From Candidatus Cryptobacteroides faecihippi (GTDB taxonomy: Bacteria > Bacteroidota > Bacteroidia > Bacteroidales > UBA932): DNA of 10,533 bases. This document shows positions 1-7,133 of the stretch, one piece after another. The notes under the pieces are model-generated. The model made no database searches. It had not been told where the DNA came from and saw only the letters and a program-made list of their open reading frames with translations. The first letter of the stretch is position 1, and each line of letters starts with the position of its first letter. The translations under genes and the position numbers were made by a program. The stretch lies in NCBI GenBank assembly GCA_018066065.1, contig JAGHSC010000074.1, forward strand, positions 1 through 10,533, read 5' to 3'.

Positions 1-93
1 TGTCGAGGTACATTTCCCTGGAGACGGGTTGAGGCTTGGCCTCAGTCTGAAGTGCATGGCGATCAGTGCGATGGCGAATAGGATCCTTTTCAT
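1..93 (-). CDS. N-terminal fragment of an exported protein, cut by window edge, probably frame-disrupted
   Basis: An ATG at 93-91 opens a minus-strand frame that starts MKRILFAIALIAM, a lysine/arginine start followed by a hydrophobic stretch, which is a signal peptide. It lies 22 bases downstream of a Bacteroidota -7 box facing the same way. After about residue 13 this frame turns into arginine/proline-rich sequence with codons the neighbouring genes avoid (CCA, CCG, AGA, GGG). The frame two bases on reads QTEAKPQPVSREMYLD using their preferred codons (AAG, GAG, CCT, CTC, TAC, GAC). The secretion signal and the mature protein therefore seem to be in different frames, so either the gene is a pseudogene or the sequence has a one- or two-base error near 48-57. 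Only 31 codons are visible, so the function cannot be told. Its position next to glycosidase genes suggests another polysaccharide enzyme, which is inference. Confidence 0.5.
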   Translation of the reverse strand, partial: MKRILFAIALIAMHFRLRPSLNPSPGKCTST

Positions 94-96
94 GTT

Positions 97-107
97 ATCA
101 ATTATGT
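97..107 (-). repeat. Leader repeat block, minus-strand copy (ACATAATTGAT)
   Basis: This 11-base block lies just before the left-edge start codon and is identical, in opposite orientation, to 275-285 before the rhamnosidase gene. Ten bases starting at each promoter box (113-122 minus and 257-266 plus, TATCTTTGCT) are also identical. The two divergent leaders therefore share two blocks in the same order, with spacers of 5 and 8 bases. Confidence 0.7.
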
Positions 108-114
108 GTGTCAG

Positions 115-122
115 CAAAGATA
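115..122 (-). promoter_or_regulatory. Bacteroidota -7 promoter box for the left-edge gene
   Basis: Read on the minus strand this is TATCTTTG, a perfect match to the Bacteroidota housekeeping -7 consensus TAnnTTTG. The start codon of the left-edge gene begins 22 bases downstream, giving a leader of roughly 15-20 bases. No clear TTTG -33 element is seen at the expected distance upstream. Confidence 0.6.
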
Positions 123-150
123 CGAAAAATAATTCCTATCTTGGGGAATC

Positions 151-228
151 ATGGAGAGGACAGGAATTACAGCAATGCTTGCACTTCTGTGCATGATGGT
201 CACGGCAATGACCCTCGCGAAGCGGTAG
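151..228 (+). CDS. Possible 25-residue hydrophobic peptide
   Basis: ATG at 151 to TAG at 226-228 encodes MERTGITAMLALLCMMVTAMTLAKR: a short polar start, one hydrophobic segment (about residues 6-22) and a basic tail, the shape of a small single-pass membrane peptide. It lies between the two divergent promoters, upstream of the rhamnosidase gene. TATCTTGG at 137-144 resembles a degenerate -7 box and would give a nearly leaderless message. Against it, the ORF is very short, has no recognisable family and has no confirmed start signal. It could equally be chance or a decayed signal-peptide-like remnant. Confidence 0.25.
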   Translation: MERTGITAMLALLCMMVTAMTLAKR

Positions 229-256
229 GCTCTTACTGATAATCGATGTAATTTGC

Positions 257-264
257 TATCTTTG
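257..264 (+). promoter_or_regulatory. Bacteroidota -7 promoter box for the glycosidase operon
   Basis: TATCTTTG matches the Bacteroidota -7 consensus TAnnTTTG exactly and ends 26 bases before the rhamnosidase ATG. A weak -33-like TTACTG occurs at 233-238, 18 bases upstream. Transcription would begin near 268-272, leaving about 20 bases of AT-rich leader without a Shine-Dalgarno sequence, which is usual for this phylum. The gaps between the three downstream genes are 2 and 21 bases, so this promoter probably drives all of them. Confidence 0.65.
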
Positions 265-274
265 CTTGTTACCA

Positions 275-285
275 ACATAATTGAT
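275..285 (+). repeat. Leader repeat block, plus-strand copy (ACATAATTGAT)
   Basis: This is the inverted partner of 97-107. It lies between the -7 box and the rhamnosidase start codon, five bases before the ATG. Its AT-richness would suit an unstructured ribosome-docking region. Identity with the opposite leader suggests common ancestry or shared control, which is inference. Confidence 0.7.
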
Positions 286-290
286 TTCAT

Positions 291-2615
291 ATGAAACATC
301 TTTTCCTCAGTATCGTATTCTGTGTCTCGATGTCCCTTCAGATGGGAGCTGTCGACTGGACTGCAAAGTGGATCGGCGCGCCATGGGACGGCGAGGAGTA
401 CAATCCTGAAACAAGGCTTCCTGCACCGGAGTTCATGAAGTCCTTCGATTCCAGCAAGAAGATCAAGTCCGCCGTCGCCAATGTGACCGGTCTCGGCTTC
501 TTCGAGTTCTACGTCAACGGCGAGAAGTGCGGAGACGACGTCCTCAGCCCTAACGAAACCTCGTACGGCCACCGTTCCAACCTCATGGAGTACGGCATCA
601 GCATGGACGACTCAGCATGGAGGAACTTCCGCGTCTTCTACCTGAGCTACGACATCACGAACATGCTCAGAAAGGGCCACAATGAGTTCAGCGCCCTTGT
701 CGGAAACGGATTCTACGCAGTCAAGTGCGGATGGGTTGCCCCTTACGGAACCCCTCGCTTCATCTGCCAGGTGGAGATCACCTATGCAGACGGAACCACC
801 GAGACCATCGCCACCGACGAGAGCTGGCTCGTAAGACGCAGCCCTATCGTGCTCAACGACATGTACGAGGGCGAGATCTACGATGCACGCCTCGAAGGAA
901 AGGATGAATGGCAGAATGCTGTCCTCCGCAGGGAACCGGGCGGAGAGCTTGTCCTCCAGGACGGAGTTCCGGACAGGGTCGTCAGGACCATCAAGCCATC
1001 CTGCATCAAGCAGCTCGAGGACGGCAGGTGGGAGATCGACTTCGATGAATATGTAACCGGATGGATCCGCCTGCGCAACATCGACGCTCCGGAAGGAACC
1101 GAGATCGAGATAGAGTACCCTATCGAGACCGCCGGCAACGGAGTCTACAAGTACATCAGCAACGGAAAGAAGGTTGCCTCCTACGCCCCTAGATTCCACT
1201 GGTGGGCCTACGACAAGGCCATCATCTCAGGCTGGCCAGGCAAGCTCAAGGCCTCCAACATTGTCGCCGAAGTCGTCAACTCCGACGTCACTGAATATGC
1301 AAGGTTCGAGTGCTCGAACCCTCTGTTCAACAGGATCTGCGAGATCTGGAAGCAGGCCATGCTCGACAACATGCACCTCTGCGTCGAGACCGACTGCCCT
1401 CACCGCGAGAAGGGCCCTTACACCGGAGACGGCCAGGCCTCATGCGTCGCAGTCCTTCACAACTTCGACGTGACCTCATTCTACAGGAAGTGGTTCCACG
1501 ACATGTCAGACTGCCAGGACGTCGACACCGGCTACGTCCTCAACGGAGCTCCATGGCATCCAGGATGCGGCGGCGGCGTTCCATGGGGAGCGGCCATGAA
1601 CATCATGCCTTGGGAGTACTACGTCCACTATGGTGACAAGGCAGTCCTCGAGGAGAACTACGTTCCGATGAAGGAACAGCTCAGATACATGCTCACATGG
1701 CGTCTCGAGGACGGAACCATGCTTCAGGAAAGGACCGACAAGACCGGCAACGTCAACTACTGGATGAACCTCGGCGACTGGTGCCCTCCTTACTCTCTCC
1801 CATCGGGCAACTTCGTCCACACCTGGTACCTCTGGAGATGTGCATCCATCACCGCCAAGGCTGCCAAGGCTCTCGGCCATGATGATGAATATGCTGAGTA
1901 TCAGAAACTTGCCGATGACGTTGCAGCTGCATTCCATGCCAAGTTCTACGATCCTTCAACCGGAAGCTACGGAGTTGCCGGTGCGAAGAAGGGAACCGGC
2001 TACGGAGTCGGCGACGCTGAGGGAAGCGGCGACGGATCCAACATCTTCGCCCTTGCGATGGGTGTCCCTGCAGACCGCTACGACAATGTCATCGCAGCAG
2101 TAAAGGCAGAGCTCAAGGCCAACAAGGGCCACTTCAACACCGGTATCTACGCCACTGGTCTCTTCTTCGAGGTACTCTGCGACAACGGTCTTGCAGAGGC
2201 TGCCTTCGAGGCAATGAACAAGAGGGACTTCCCTAGCTTCGGCCTCTGGATCGAGCAGGGTGCGAAGACCACCTGGGAGCAGTGGAACGGTGAGGCATCC
2301 AGGATCCACCACATGTTCGGCGGCGCCCTCACATGGCTCTACAGGGACCTCTGCGGTGTCAATACCGACGAGGACGAGCCTGGCTTCGCCCACGTCATCC
2401 TCAGGCCTCGCCCATGCGGAGACGTCACCTGGGCCACATATTCTACAGAGACCCCTCATGGCCCTCTCTCGGTCCGCTGGGATCTCAAGGCAAACGGCAA
2501 GTTCACCTACAAGGTGAAGATCCCTGCCGGAACCCATGCGACCCTCTACATGCCTGACGGCTCCGCTCCAGTGGAGCTTGCAGCAGGCAGGAAGAAAATT
2601 TCGTGCAAGCTCTGA
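291..2615 (+). CDS. GH78 alpha-L-rhamnosidase, exported
   Basis: This enzyme removes terminal alpha-L-rhamnose from plant polysaccharides or glycosides by inversion. Residues 1-20 are a signal peptide, probably cut before VDW, so it acts in the periplasm. Domains in order: N-terminal rhamnosidase beta domain (about 58-205, with GLGFFEFYVNG and LVGNGFY), a second beta domain (about 230-330), the (alpha/alpha)6 catalytic barrel (about 335-685) and a C-terminal beta domain (about 690-770). The GH78 signature is TDCPHREKGPYTGDGQ at 367-382. D368, E373 and D380 have the spacing of D567, E572 and D579 in Bacillus RhaB, and E663 in TTWEQW corresponds to its E841. All four active-site acids are therefore present. 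GPYTGD replaces the commoner LGWTGD. At 774 residues it has few accessory modules. It is the first gene of the operon, and its stop lies two bases before the next ATG. Family is secure; linkage and polymer are not. Confidence 0.93.
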   Translation: MKHLFLSIVFCVSMSLQMGAVDWTAKWIGAPWDGEEYNPETRLPAPEFMKSFDSSKKIKSAVANVTGLGFFEFYVNGEKCGDDVLSPNETSYGHRSNLMEYGISMDDSAWRNFRVFYLSYDITNMLRKGHNEFSALVGNGFYAVKCGWVAPYGTPRFICQVEITYADGTTETIATDESWLVRRSPIVLNDMYEGEIYDARLEGKDEWQNAVLRREPGGELVLQDGVPDRVVRTIKPSCIKQLEDGRWEIDFDEYVTGWIRLRNIDAPEGTEIEIEYPIETAGNGVYKYISNGKKVASYAPRFHWWAYDKAIISGWPGKLKASNIVAEVVNSDVTEYARFECSNPLFNRICEIWKQAMLDNMHLCVETDCPHREKGPYTGDGQASCVAVLHNFDVTSFYRKWFHDMSDCQDVDTGYVLNGAPWHPGCGGGVPWGAAMNIMPWEYYVHYGDKAVLEENYVPMKEQLRYMLTWRLEDGTMLQERTDKTGNVNYWMNLGDWCPPYSLPSGNFVHTWYLWRCASITAKAAKALGHDDEYAEYQKLADDVAAAFHAKFYDPSTGSYGVAGAKKGTGYGVGDAEGSGDGSNIFALAMGVPADRYDNVIAAVKAELKANKGHFNTGIYATGLFFEVLCDNGLAEAAFEAMNKRDFPSFGLWIEQGAKTTWEQWNGEASRIHHMFGGALTWLYRDLCGVNTDEDEPGFAHVILRPRPCGDVTWATYSTETPHGPLSVRWDLKANGKFTYKVKIPAGTHATLYMPDGSAPVELAAGRKKISCKL

Positions 2616-2617
2616 TC

Positions 2618-4912
2618 ATGAAAAGAATATTCACTTTGCTGGCTGCAGTGAGCATCCTTGCTGCAGCCTCTGTCTCTGCTTTCGGCAAGAAAACGGCAGG
2701 AACCGACCGCGAGATAATCGACCGTGTCGCCAAATGGCAGATCGCCAATCATGACAAGTACGCCAAGTCTCTCAATGACTGGACCAACGGAGCCCTCTAC
2801 AGGGGCATGTTCACCTGGGCCGCCTACACGTCCAACCAGGAGTATTTCGATTTCCTCCGTGGGATAGGCGACAAGTGCGGCTGGGGTTTCAGGAACAGGA
2901 TCTACCATGCAGACGACATCTGTGTTGCCCAGATGTACGCCGACATGTACTCCAGGTACGGCGAAGAGAAGATGATCCTGCCGACCAGGCACAGGCTCGA
3001 CATGATTGTCCATAATCCTTCCGAAGTTGTCTTCGCGAAGGGACAGAAATGGTCGACAGACCGCTGGTCCTGGTGCGATGCTCTCTTCATGGCTCCTCCT
3101 GTGTTTGTCCAGATGTATGAACTGTTCGGGGACGAGAAGTACCTTCAGTTCCTCGACCGTGAGTACAAGCTGACGACGGACATCCTTTTTGACAAGGAGC
3201 ACCACCTGTTCTTCAGGGACCTTGGCTACCTTGACCGCAAGGAAGCGAACGGAGAGCCTGTGTTCTGGGGACGCGGCAACGGATGGGTCCTTGCCGGACT
3301 GACCTTCATGCTTGAGAGGCTCCCTCAGGATCATTGCACCTATGGCTTCTACCTTGATCTTTACAAGGAGATGTGTGCTGCCGTCATCAAGTGTCAGGAT
3401 GACGAAGGATCATGGCATGCGAGCATGCTTGACCTTGTTGCGTACCCTGTTGCAGAGAACAGTGCGTCAGGTTTCTTTACCTATTCAATAGCCTGGGGAG
3501 TGAACCATGGGATCCTCCAGGAACCTGAGTACAGGGAATCTGCCCTCAAGGGGTGGAAGGCACTGAAATCCTATGTCCATGAGGATGGTTTCCTGGGCAA
3601 CGTCCAGCCGATCGGTGCGGCACCTGCGAAGACCGGTCCGGACAAGACTGCCAACTATGGAGTCGGAGCCTTCCTTCTTGCCGGAACCGAGATGATGAAG
3701 ATGCCGGCCAAGCCTAAGAAGCACATCAAGCCGGACTATGCTGCGGCCTACCGCAATGAGATGCCGGCAGACAGGCAGATATGGGTCGATGCGATGACAA
3801 GGATCGTCGAGCCTCTCTTCGTCAACCTCAGCGAGGGCACTCTTCGCAAGAACATGCCTGTGGAGACCTGGGACGGACTCAACAACGGCAATTCCAGGAA
3901 GGATGTGACGCATCTGGAGGCTCTTGGCAGAGCCTTCTGCGGAATCGCTCCATGGCTGAACCTCGGTGCTGACGAAACTCCTGAGGGCAAGGTCAGGGCT
4001 CGCTTCATAGACCTTGTTGCGAAGTCGATCGCCAATGCAGTCGACCCATCCTCACCAGACTGCCTGACATTCGACGGCCCCGGCGGACAGCCTCTTGTCG
4101 ATGCAGCCTTCTTCGCCCATGGTCTGATCCGCTCTAAGGACGTGATCTGGCCGGCCCTGGACAGACAGACCCAGGAAAGAGTCATTGCTTCCCTGAAGTC
4201 ATCAAGAAAGATCACCGCCCCTCAGTGCAACTGGCTGATGTTCTCGGCGATGGTCGAGGCCGCCCTTCTCGAGTTCACTGGAGAGTACGACGAGGAGCCG
4301 GTCAAGGAAGCCTTCACGAAGCATGCGCAGTGGTACAAGGGAGATGGATGGTACGGTGACGGACCTGCCTTCCACATGGACTACTACAACAGCTATGTCA
4401 TCCAGCCGATGCTTCTCGATGTCAGCGAGGTGCTGAAGCGCCATGGGAAGCCATTCGGGGAATTCTACGAAGTGGAGCTTCCAAGGATCATCAGGCTTGC
4501 GGATATTCAGGAAAGGCTCATTTCTCCGGAAGGATCCTATCCAGTGCTCGGCCGCTCGATGGGCTACCGTTTCGGTGCCTTCCAGGCCCTTGCGGAAGTC
4601 TCCCTTCTCAGGAAGCTGCCTCTGTACATCGAACCGGCACAGGTAAGATGTGCCCTGACAGCAGTGATCAACAGGGAAATGGCCCCTGGGACATTCGATG
4701 AGAACGGATGGATCACGCTCGGCTTCTGCGGTCACCAGCCTACCATCGCCGATGCATATGTGTCCACGGGAAGTGCCTACCTCTGCACCTTCGTCTTCCT
4801 GCCTCTGGGCCTTCCTGCCGAAGACCCATTCTGGTCGGCACCTGCTGCCATGTGGTCGTCTCAGCGTGCATGGAGCGGCCTTCCTGTCAGGAAAGATCAC
4901 AGTATCAGATAG
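2618..4912 (+). CDS. Two-domain GH105 unsaturated uronyl hydrolase + DUF2264 (GH154-like) protein
   Basis: I place the start at ATG 2618, two bases after the rhamnosidase stop, because it opens directly into the signal peptide MKRIFTLLAAVSILAAASVSA; an in-frame GTG at 2603 would only add five residues inside the preceding gene. Residues about 25-365 are a complete GH105 barrel. D99 in HADD and D154 in WCDALFMAP are 55 residues apart, as are D88 and D143 of Bacillus YteR, and WGRGNGW at 217-223 is conserved. This domain should remove a 4,5-unsaturated uronic acid from lyase products by hydration. Residues about 385-740 match DUF2264 (FDGPGGQPLVDAAFFAHGL, CNWLMFSAMVEA, GDGWYGDGPAFHMDYYNSY). Some members of that family were, as I recall, classified as GH154 beta-glucuronidases. 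The 764 residues equal two complete enzymes. There is no lipobox, so it is probably soluble and periplasmic. GH105 is firm; the second activity is inferred. Confidence 0.88.
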   Translation: MKRIFTLLAAVSILAAASVSAFGKKTAGTDREIIDRVAKWQIANHDKYAKSLNDWTNGALYRGMFTWAAYTSNQEYFDFLRGIGDKCGWGFRNRIYHADDICVAQMYADMYSRYGEEKMILPTRHRLDMIVHNPSEVVFAKGQKWSTDRWSWCDALFMAPPVFVQMYELFGDEKYLQFLDREYKLTTDILFDKEHHLFFRDLGYLDRKEANGEPVFWGRGNGWVLAGLTFMLERLPQDHCTYGFYLDLYKEMCAAVIKCQDDEGSWHASMLDLVAYPVAENSASGFFTYSIAWGVNHGILQEPEYRESALKGWKALKSYVHEDGFLGNVQPIGAAPAKTGPDKTANYGVGAFLLAGTEMMKMPAKPKKHIKPDYAAAYRNEMPADRQIWVDAMTRIVEPLFVNLSEGTLRKNMPVETWDGLNNGNSRKDVTHLEALGRAFCGIAPWLNLGADETPEGKVRARFIDLVAKSIANAVDPSSPDCLTFDGPGGQPLVDAAFFAHGLIRSKDVIWPALDRQTQERVIASLKSSRKITAPQCNWLMFSAMVEAALLEFTGEYDEEPVKEAFTKHAQWYKGDGWYGDGPAFHMDYYNSYVIQPMLLDVSEVLKRHGKPFGEFYEVELPRIIRLADIQERLISPEGSYPVLGRSMGYRFGAFQALAEVSLLRKLPLYIEPAQVRCALTAVINREMAPGTFDENGWITLGFCGHQPTIADAYVSTGSAYLCTFVFLPLGLPAEDPFWSAPAAMWSSQRAWSGLPVRKDHSIR

Positions 4913-4933
4913 AAATCAAAGATTTTCATCATC

Positions 4934-7066
4934 ATGAATCATCTCAGAAATCTTGCCGCGATTTCCCTCGCAGTGCTCATGGTCTCATGCGGCCAGGCCG
5001 GGAAAGCAACATTCAAGGCAAAGGAATTCCAGTCGCCGGACATCTGCTGGCGCCCAGTGCCCCTGTGGTTCTGGAACAACACGACCGTGACTGAAGACGG
5101 AGTCAGGGAACAGGTCAGGAGGATGATCGAGGAGGACGGCTACGGCGGATGCGCGATCCTGCCTTTCGGAAAGAAGTTCCAGCCGGAGTACCTCGGCGAC
5201 GAGTACATGGCACTGTACGGTGCTGCCATCGATGCTGTCCGTTCATACGGCGGCAGGATGTCCCTCTATGATGAATATGGTTTCCCAAGCGGCAGCATGG
5301 GCGCAATCAACGGCAATGATGTTCCAAGGTTCATGAATGCCCATCCGGGAAGCACTCTCAAGCGTCTTGACAAGGAAGAGTACGAGTGCTTCGCCAAGGG
5401 AGAGACCGTGCTTGACTTCAGCGGCGCCGAAGGAAAGCTCATGGCGCTGACCGCTGTCTGCAAGGAATGCGGGAAGGTCCTGGATCTCAAGCCTTTCCTT
5501 AAGGACGGCATCCTTCGCTGGTCTCCTGGTGAGGACGGCAAGTGGACCGTCATGGCATTCCGCTGCAAGGTCGACGGTGACCCTAACGTGGATTATCTCG
5601 ACCCAGAGGCAGTGAAGCTCTTCGTCGAGGACACCCATGGAAAGTACTTCCAGGAATTCGGCGATGCCTTCGGAACGACCATCACGACGACATTCTTCGA
5701 CGAGCCGACCATGTACAGATGCGACGGAAGGGTCTGGACGGATGATTTCAACGATAAGTTCAAGTCGATCTACGGTGTCGAGCCGGACACACTCTATCCT
5801 ATGCTCTGGTACGACCTCGGTGAGGGAACTGTCCAGGCACGATGCAGGATGTTCGGGCTCCGCTCAAGGCTTTATTCAGAAGGCTTCATGAAGACCATCT
5901 CCGACTGGAGCAGGGAGCACGGCATCGTCTCGACCGGCCATCAGGACCAGGAAGAGATCCTGAACACTTCCAGCGTCTCCGGAGACCTTATGCTCTGCGG
6001 CAAGTTCATGGGCATGCCTGGCATCGACAAGATCGGCGGCGACAGGCCTGCCGAGCACTTCTACAAGGTGATCTCATCCTCTGCGGAGAACTGGGGACAC
6101 GATGTCGTGATGTCCGAGACTTATGGAGCCATGGGCAACATCTCGTTCGACACCATGTACGGGATAGCGATCGACCAGTACACAAAGGGCATCACCGACC
6201 TGATCCCTCATGCCGCATGGTATGACGACAGCAACGTGACATTCCTTCCAGAGCTTTCGGTCAGGAATCCTATCTACCGTGACGGACTTCCGGACTTCAA
6301 CAAGTTCCTTTCCAGACTCAGGTACATCCTCGCCCGCCCTGGAAAGCATGTGGCTGACATTGCTGTCCTGTACCCTGTACAGACTCAGTATGCCGGTCAT
6401 CATCTTGACGGAGAGCTTGGCTGGTACGCAGGAGGTGTCAAGGTGGAAGGAACTGACTATGACAAGGTCTCCATGATCCTCACGGACACTCTCAGCCGTG
6501 ATTTCACCTACCTCCATCCGGAAAGGTTCTGCGAGCTCTTCCCTGGAGACTACAAGGCTGTCATCCTTCCGGGTGTCAGGGTGATCGACCTCGAGAGCAT
6601 GAAGATGATCAAGGCTGCAGCCGAAAATGGAGCGCCGGTGGTGTTCACATCCGTGATGCCTCAGGCATCGCCTGAATCGGAGGCCGACGGGGCCGAAGTC
6701 GCTGCCATTGCCTCCGCGATGGTCGCAGACGGATTGGCTGTGTTTGTGGAAACTCCTGATGCTGAATCGATTGAGAAGGCTCTCGCACCGATGGGTCCAG
6801 TTGCCGATGTACTCATGGAGTCGGACGGAAGCACCTTCAACTATCTCCACAAGATTGTCGGCGGGCACGATGTCTACTATTTCGGAAATCTTGGAAGTAA
6901 GACAAGCAAGTGCACCATCAGCCTGCTTGGCGTGAAGGGGAAGGGCAAGCTCTTCAACCCTCACACCGGAGAAGTGACCCCTGCGTCCCTGTCCGTACAG
7001 CAGGACCGCACGCTCCTGACGCTGGAACTTGATCCGGCCAGAAGCTGCTTCCTGATCTTCAAGTAG
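4934..7066 (+). CDS. GH106-like glycosidase lipoprotein (putative alpha-L-rhamnosidase)
   Basis: The start gives MNHLRNLAAISLAVLMVSCG, a lipoprotein signal with acceptor Cys19. The residues after it (GQAGK) lack the acidic run of the Bacteroidota surface-export signal, so it is probably anchored facing the periplasm. Residues about 38-120 look like the start of the barrel in GH106-type enzymes: RPVPLWFWNN, then DEYGFPSG at 113-120. FFDEP (254-258) and SETYG (394-398) hold E257 and E395, my candidates for the catalytic pair by position and motif only. Residues about 473-610 resemble the glutamine-amidotransferase-like domain that follows the barrel in related glycosidases (ADIAVLYPVQTQY, KAVILPGVRVID). 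The C-terminal 90 residues look like a small beta domain. With 710 residues it is much shorter than characterised GH106 enzymes (about 1,000 or more). It follows the second gene by 21 AT-rich bases. Relationship to GH106 is likely; rhamnose specificity is inferred and another sugar is possible. Confidence 0.75.
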   Translation: MNHLRNLAAISLAVLMVSCGQAGKATFKAKEFQSPDICWRPVPLWFWNNTTVTEDGVREQVRRMIEEDGYGGCAILPFGKKFQPEYLGDEYMALYGAAIDAVRSYGGRMSLYDEYGFPSGSMGAINGNDVPRFMNAHPGSTLKRLDKEEYECFAKGETVLDFSGAEGKLMALTAVCKECGKVLDLKPFLKDGILRWSPGEDGKWTVMAFRCKVDGDPNVDYLDPEAVKLFVEDTHGKYFQEFGDAFGTTITTTFFDEPTMYRCDGRVWTDDFNDKFKSIYGVEPDTLYPMLWYDLGEGTVQARCRMFGLRSRLYSEGFMKTISDWSREHGIVSTGHQDQEEILNTSSVSGDLMLCGKFMGMPGIDKIGGDRPAEHFYKVISSSAENWGHDVVMSETYGAMGNISFDTMYGIAIDQYTKGITDLIPHAAWYDDSNVTFLPELSVRNPIYRDGLPDFNKFLSRLRYILARPGKHVADIAVLYPVQTQYAGHHLDGELGWYAGGVKVEGTDYDKVSMILTDTLSRDFTYLHPERFCELFPGDYKAVILPGVRVIDLESMKMIKAAAENGAPVVFTSVMPQASPESEADGAEVAAIASAMVADGLAVFVETPDAESIEKALAPMGPVADVLMESDGSTFNYLHKIVGGHDVYYFGNLGSKTSKCTISLLGVKGKGKLFNPHTGEVTPASLSVQQDRTLLTLELDPARSCFLIFK

Positions 7067-7088
7067 GAAATTCTTTTTCCAGAAGTCT

Positions 7089-7133
7089 GACGGAAGACCT
7101 ACCTGTCCGCAATGGGCACGTAGGTCTTCTGTT
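7089..7133 (+). terminator. Long hairpin at the convergent junction, possible plus-strand 3' end
   Basis: GAAGACCTAC (7093-7102) and GTAGGTCTTC (7120-7129) are perfect inverted arms. In plus-strand RNA the stem extends outward by four pairs (two of them G-U) and, after a C/C mismatch, inward by TGTCC against GGGCA with loop GCAAT. In minus-strand RNA the three G-U pairs become A/C mismatches, so the structure favours the plus transcript. It begins 22 bases after the glycosidase operon stop, and one arm spans the citrate synthase stop codon. No U-run follows the stem, so it is not a textbook intrinsic terminator. It may instead protect the 3' end. Confidence 0.5.

Noticed and set aside
2603..2617. 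Alternative GTG start for the GH105-DUF2264 gene
   Set aside because: It would overlap the rhamnosidase stop and put MQALI before an already complete signal peptide that begins at ATG 2618.
2546..3334. 262-residue minus-strand open frame
   Set aside because: It is antisense to the end of the rhamnosidase and to the GH105 domain, both well supported. No family is recognised.
4202..4900. 232-residue minus-strand open frame
   Set aside because: It is antisense to the DUF2264 domain and has no recognisable domain or start signal.
4913..4933. Small AAATC-AAA-GATTT dyad between the second and third genes
   Set aside because: Five-base arms around three bases in an AT-rich spacer are expected by chance and look like an ordinary Bacteroidota initiation region.
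7066..7080. GGAAA-N5-TTTCC mini-inverted repeat just after the operon stop
   Set aside because: It is too short and weak to act alone. The stronger hairpin at 7089-7133 explains the junction better.
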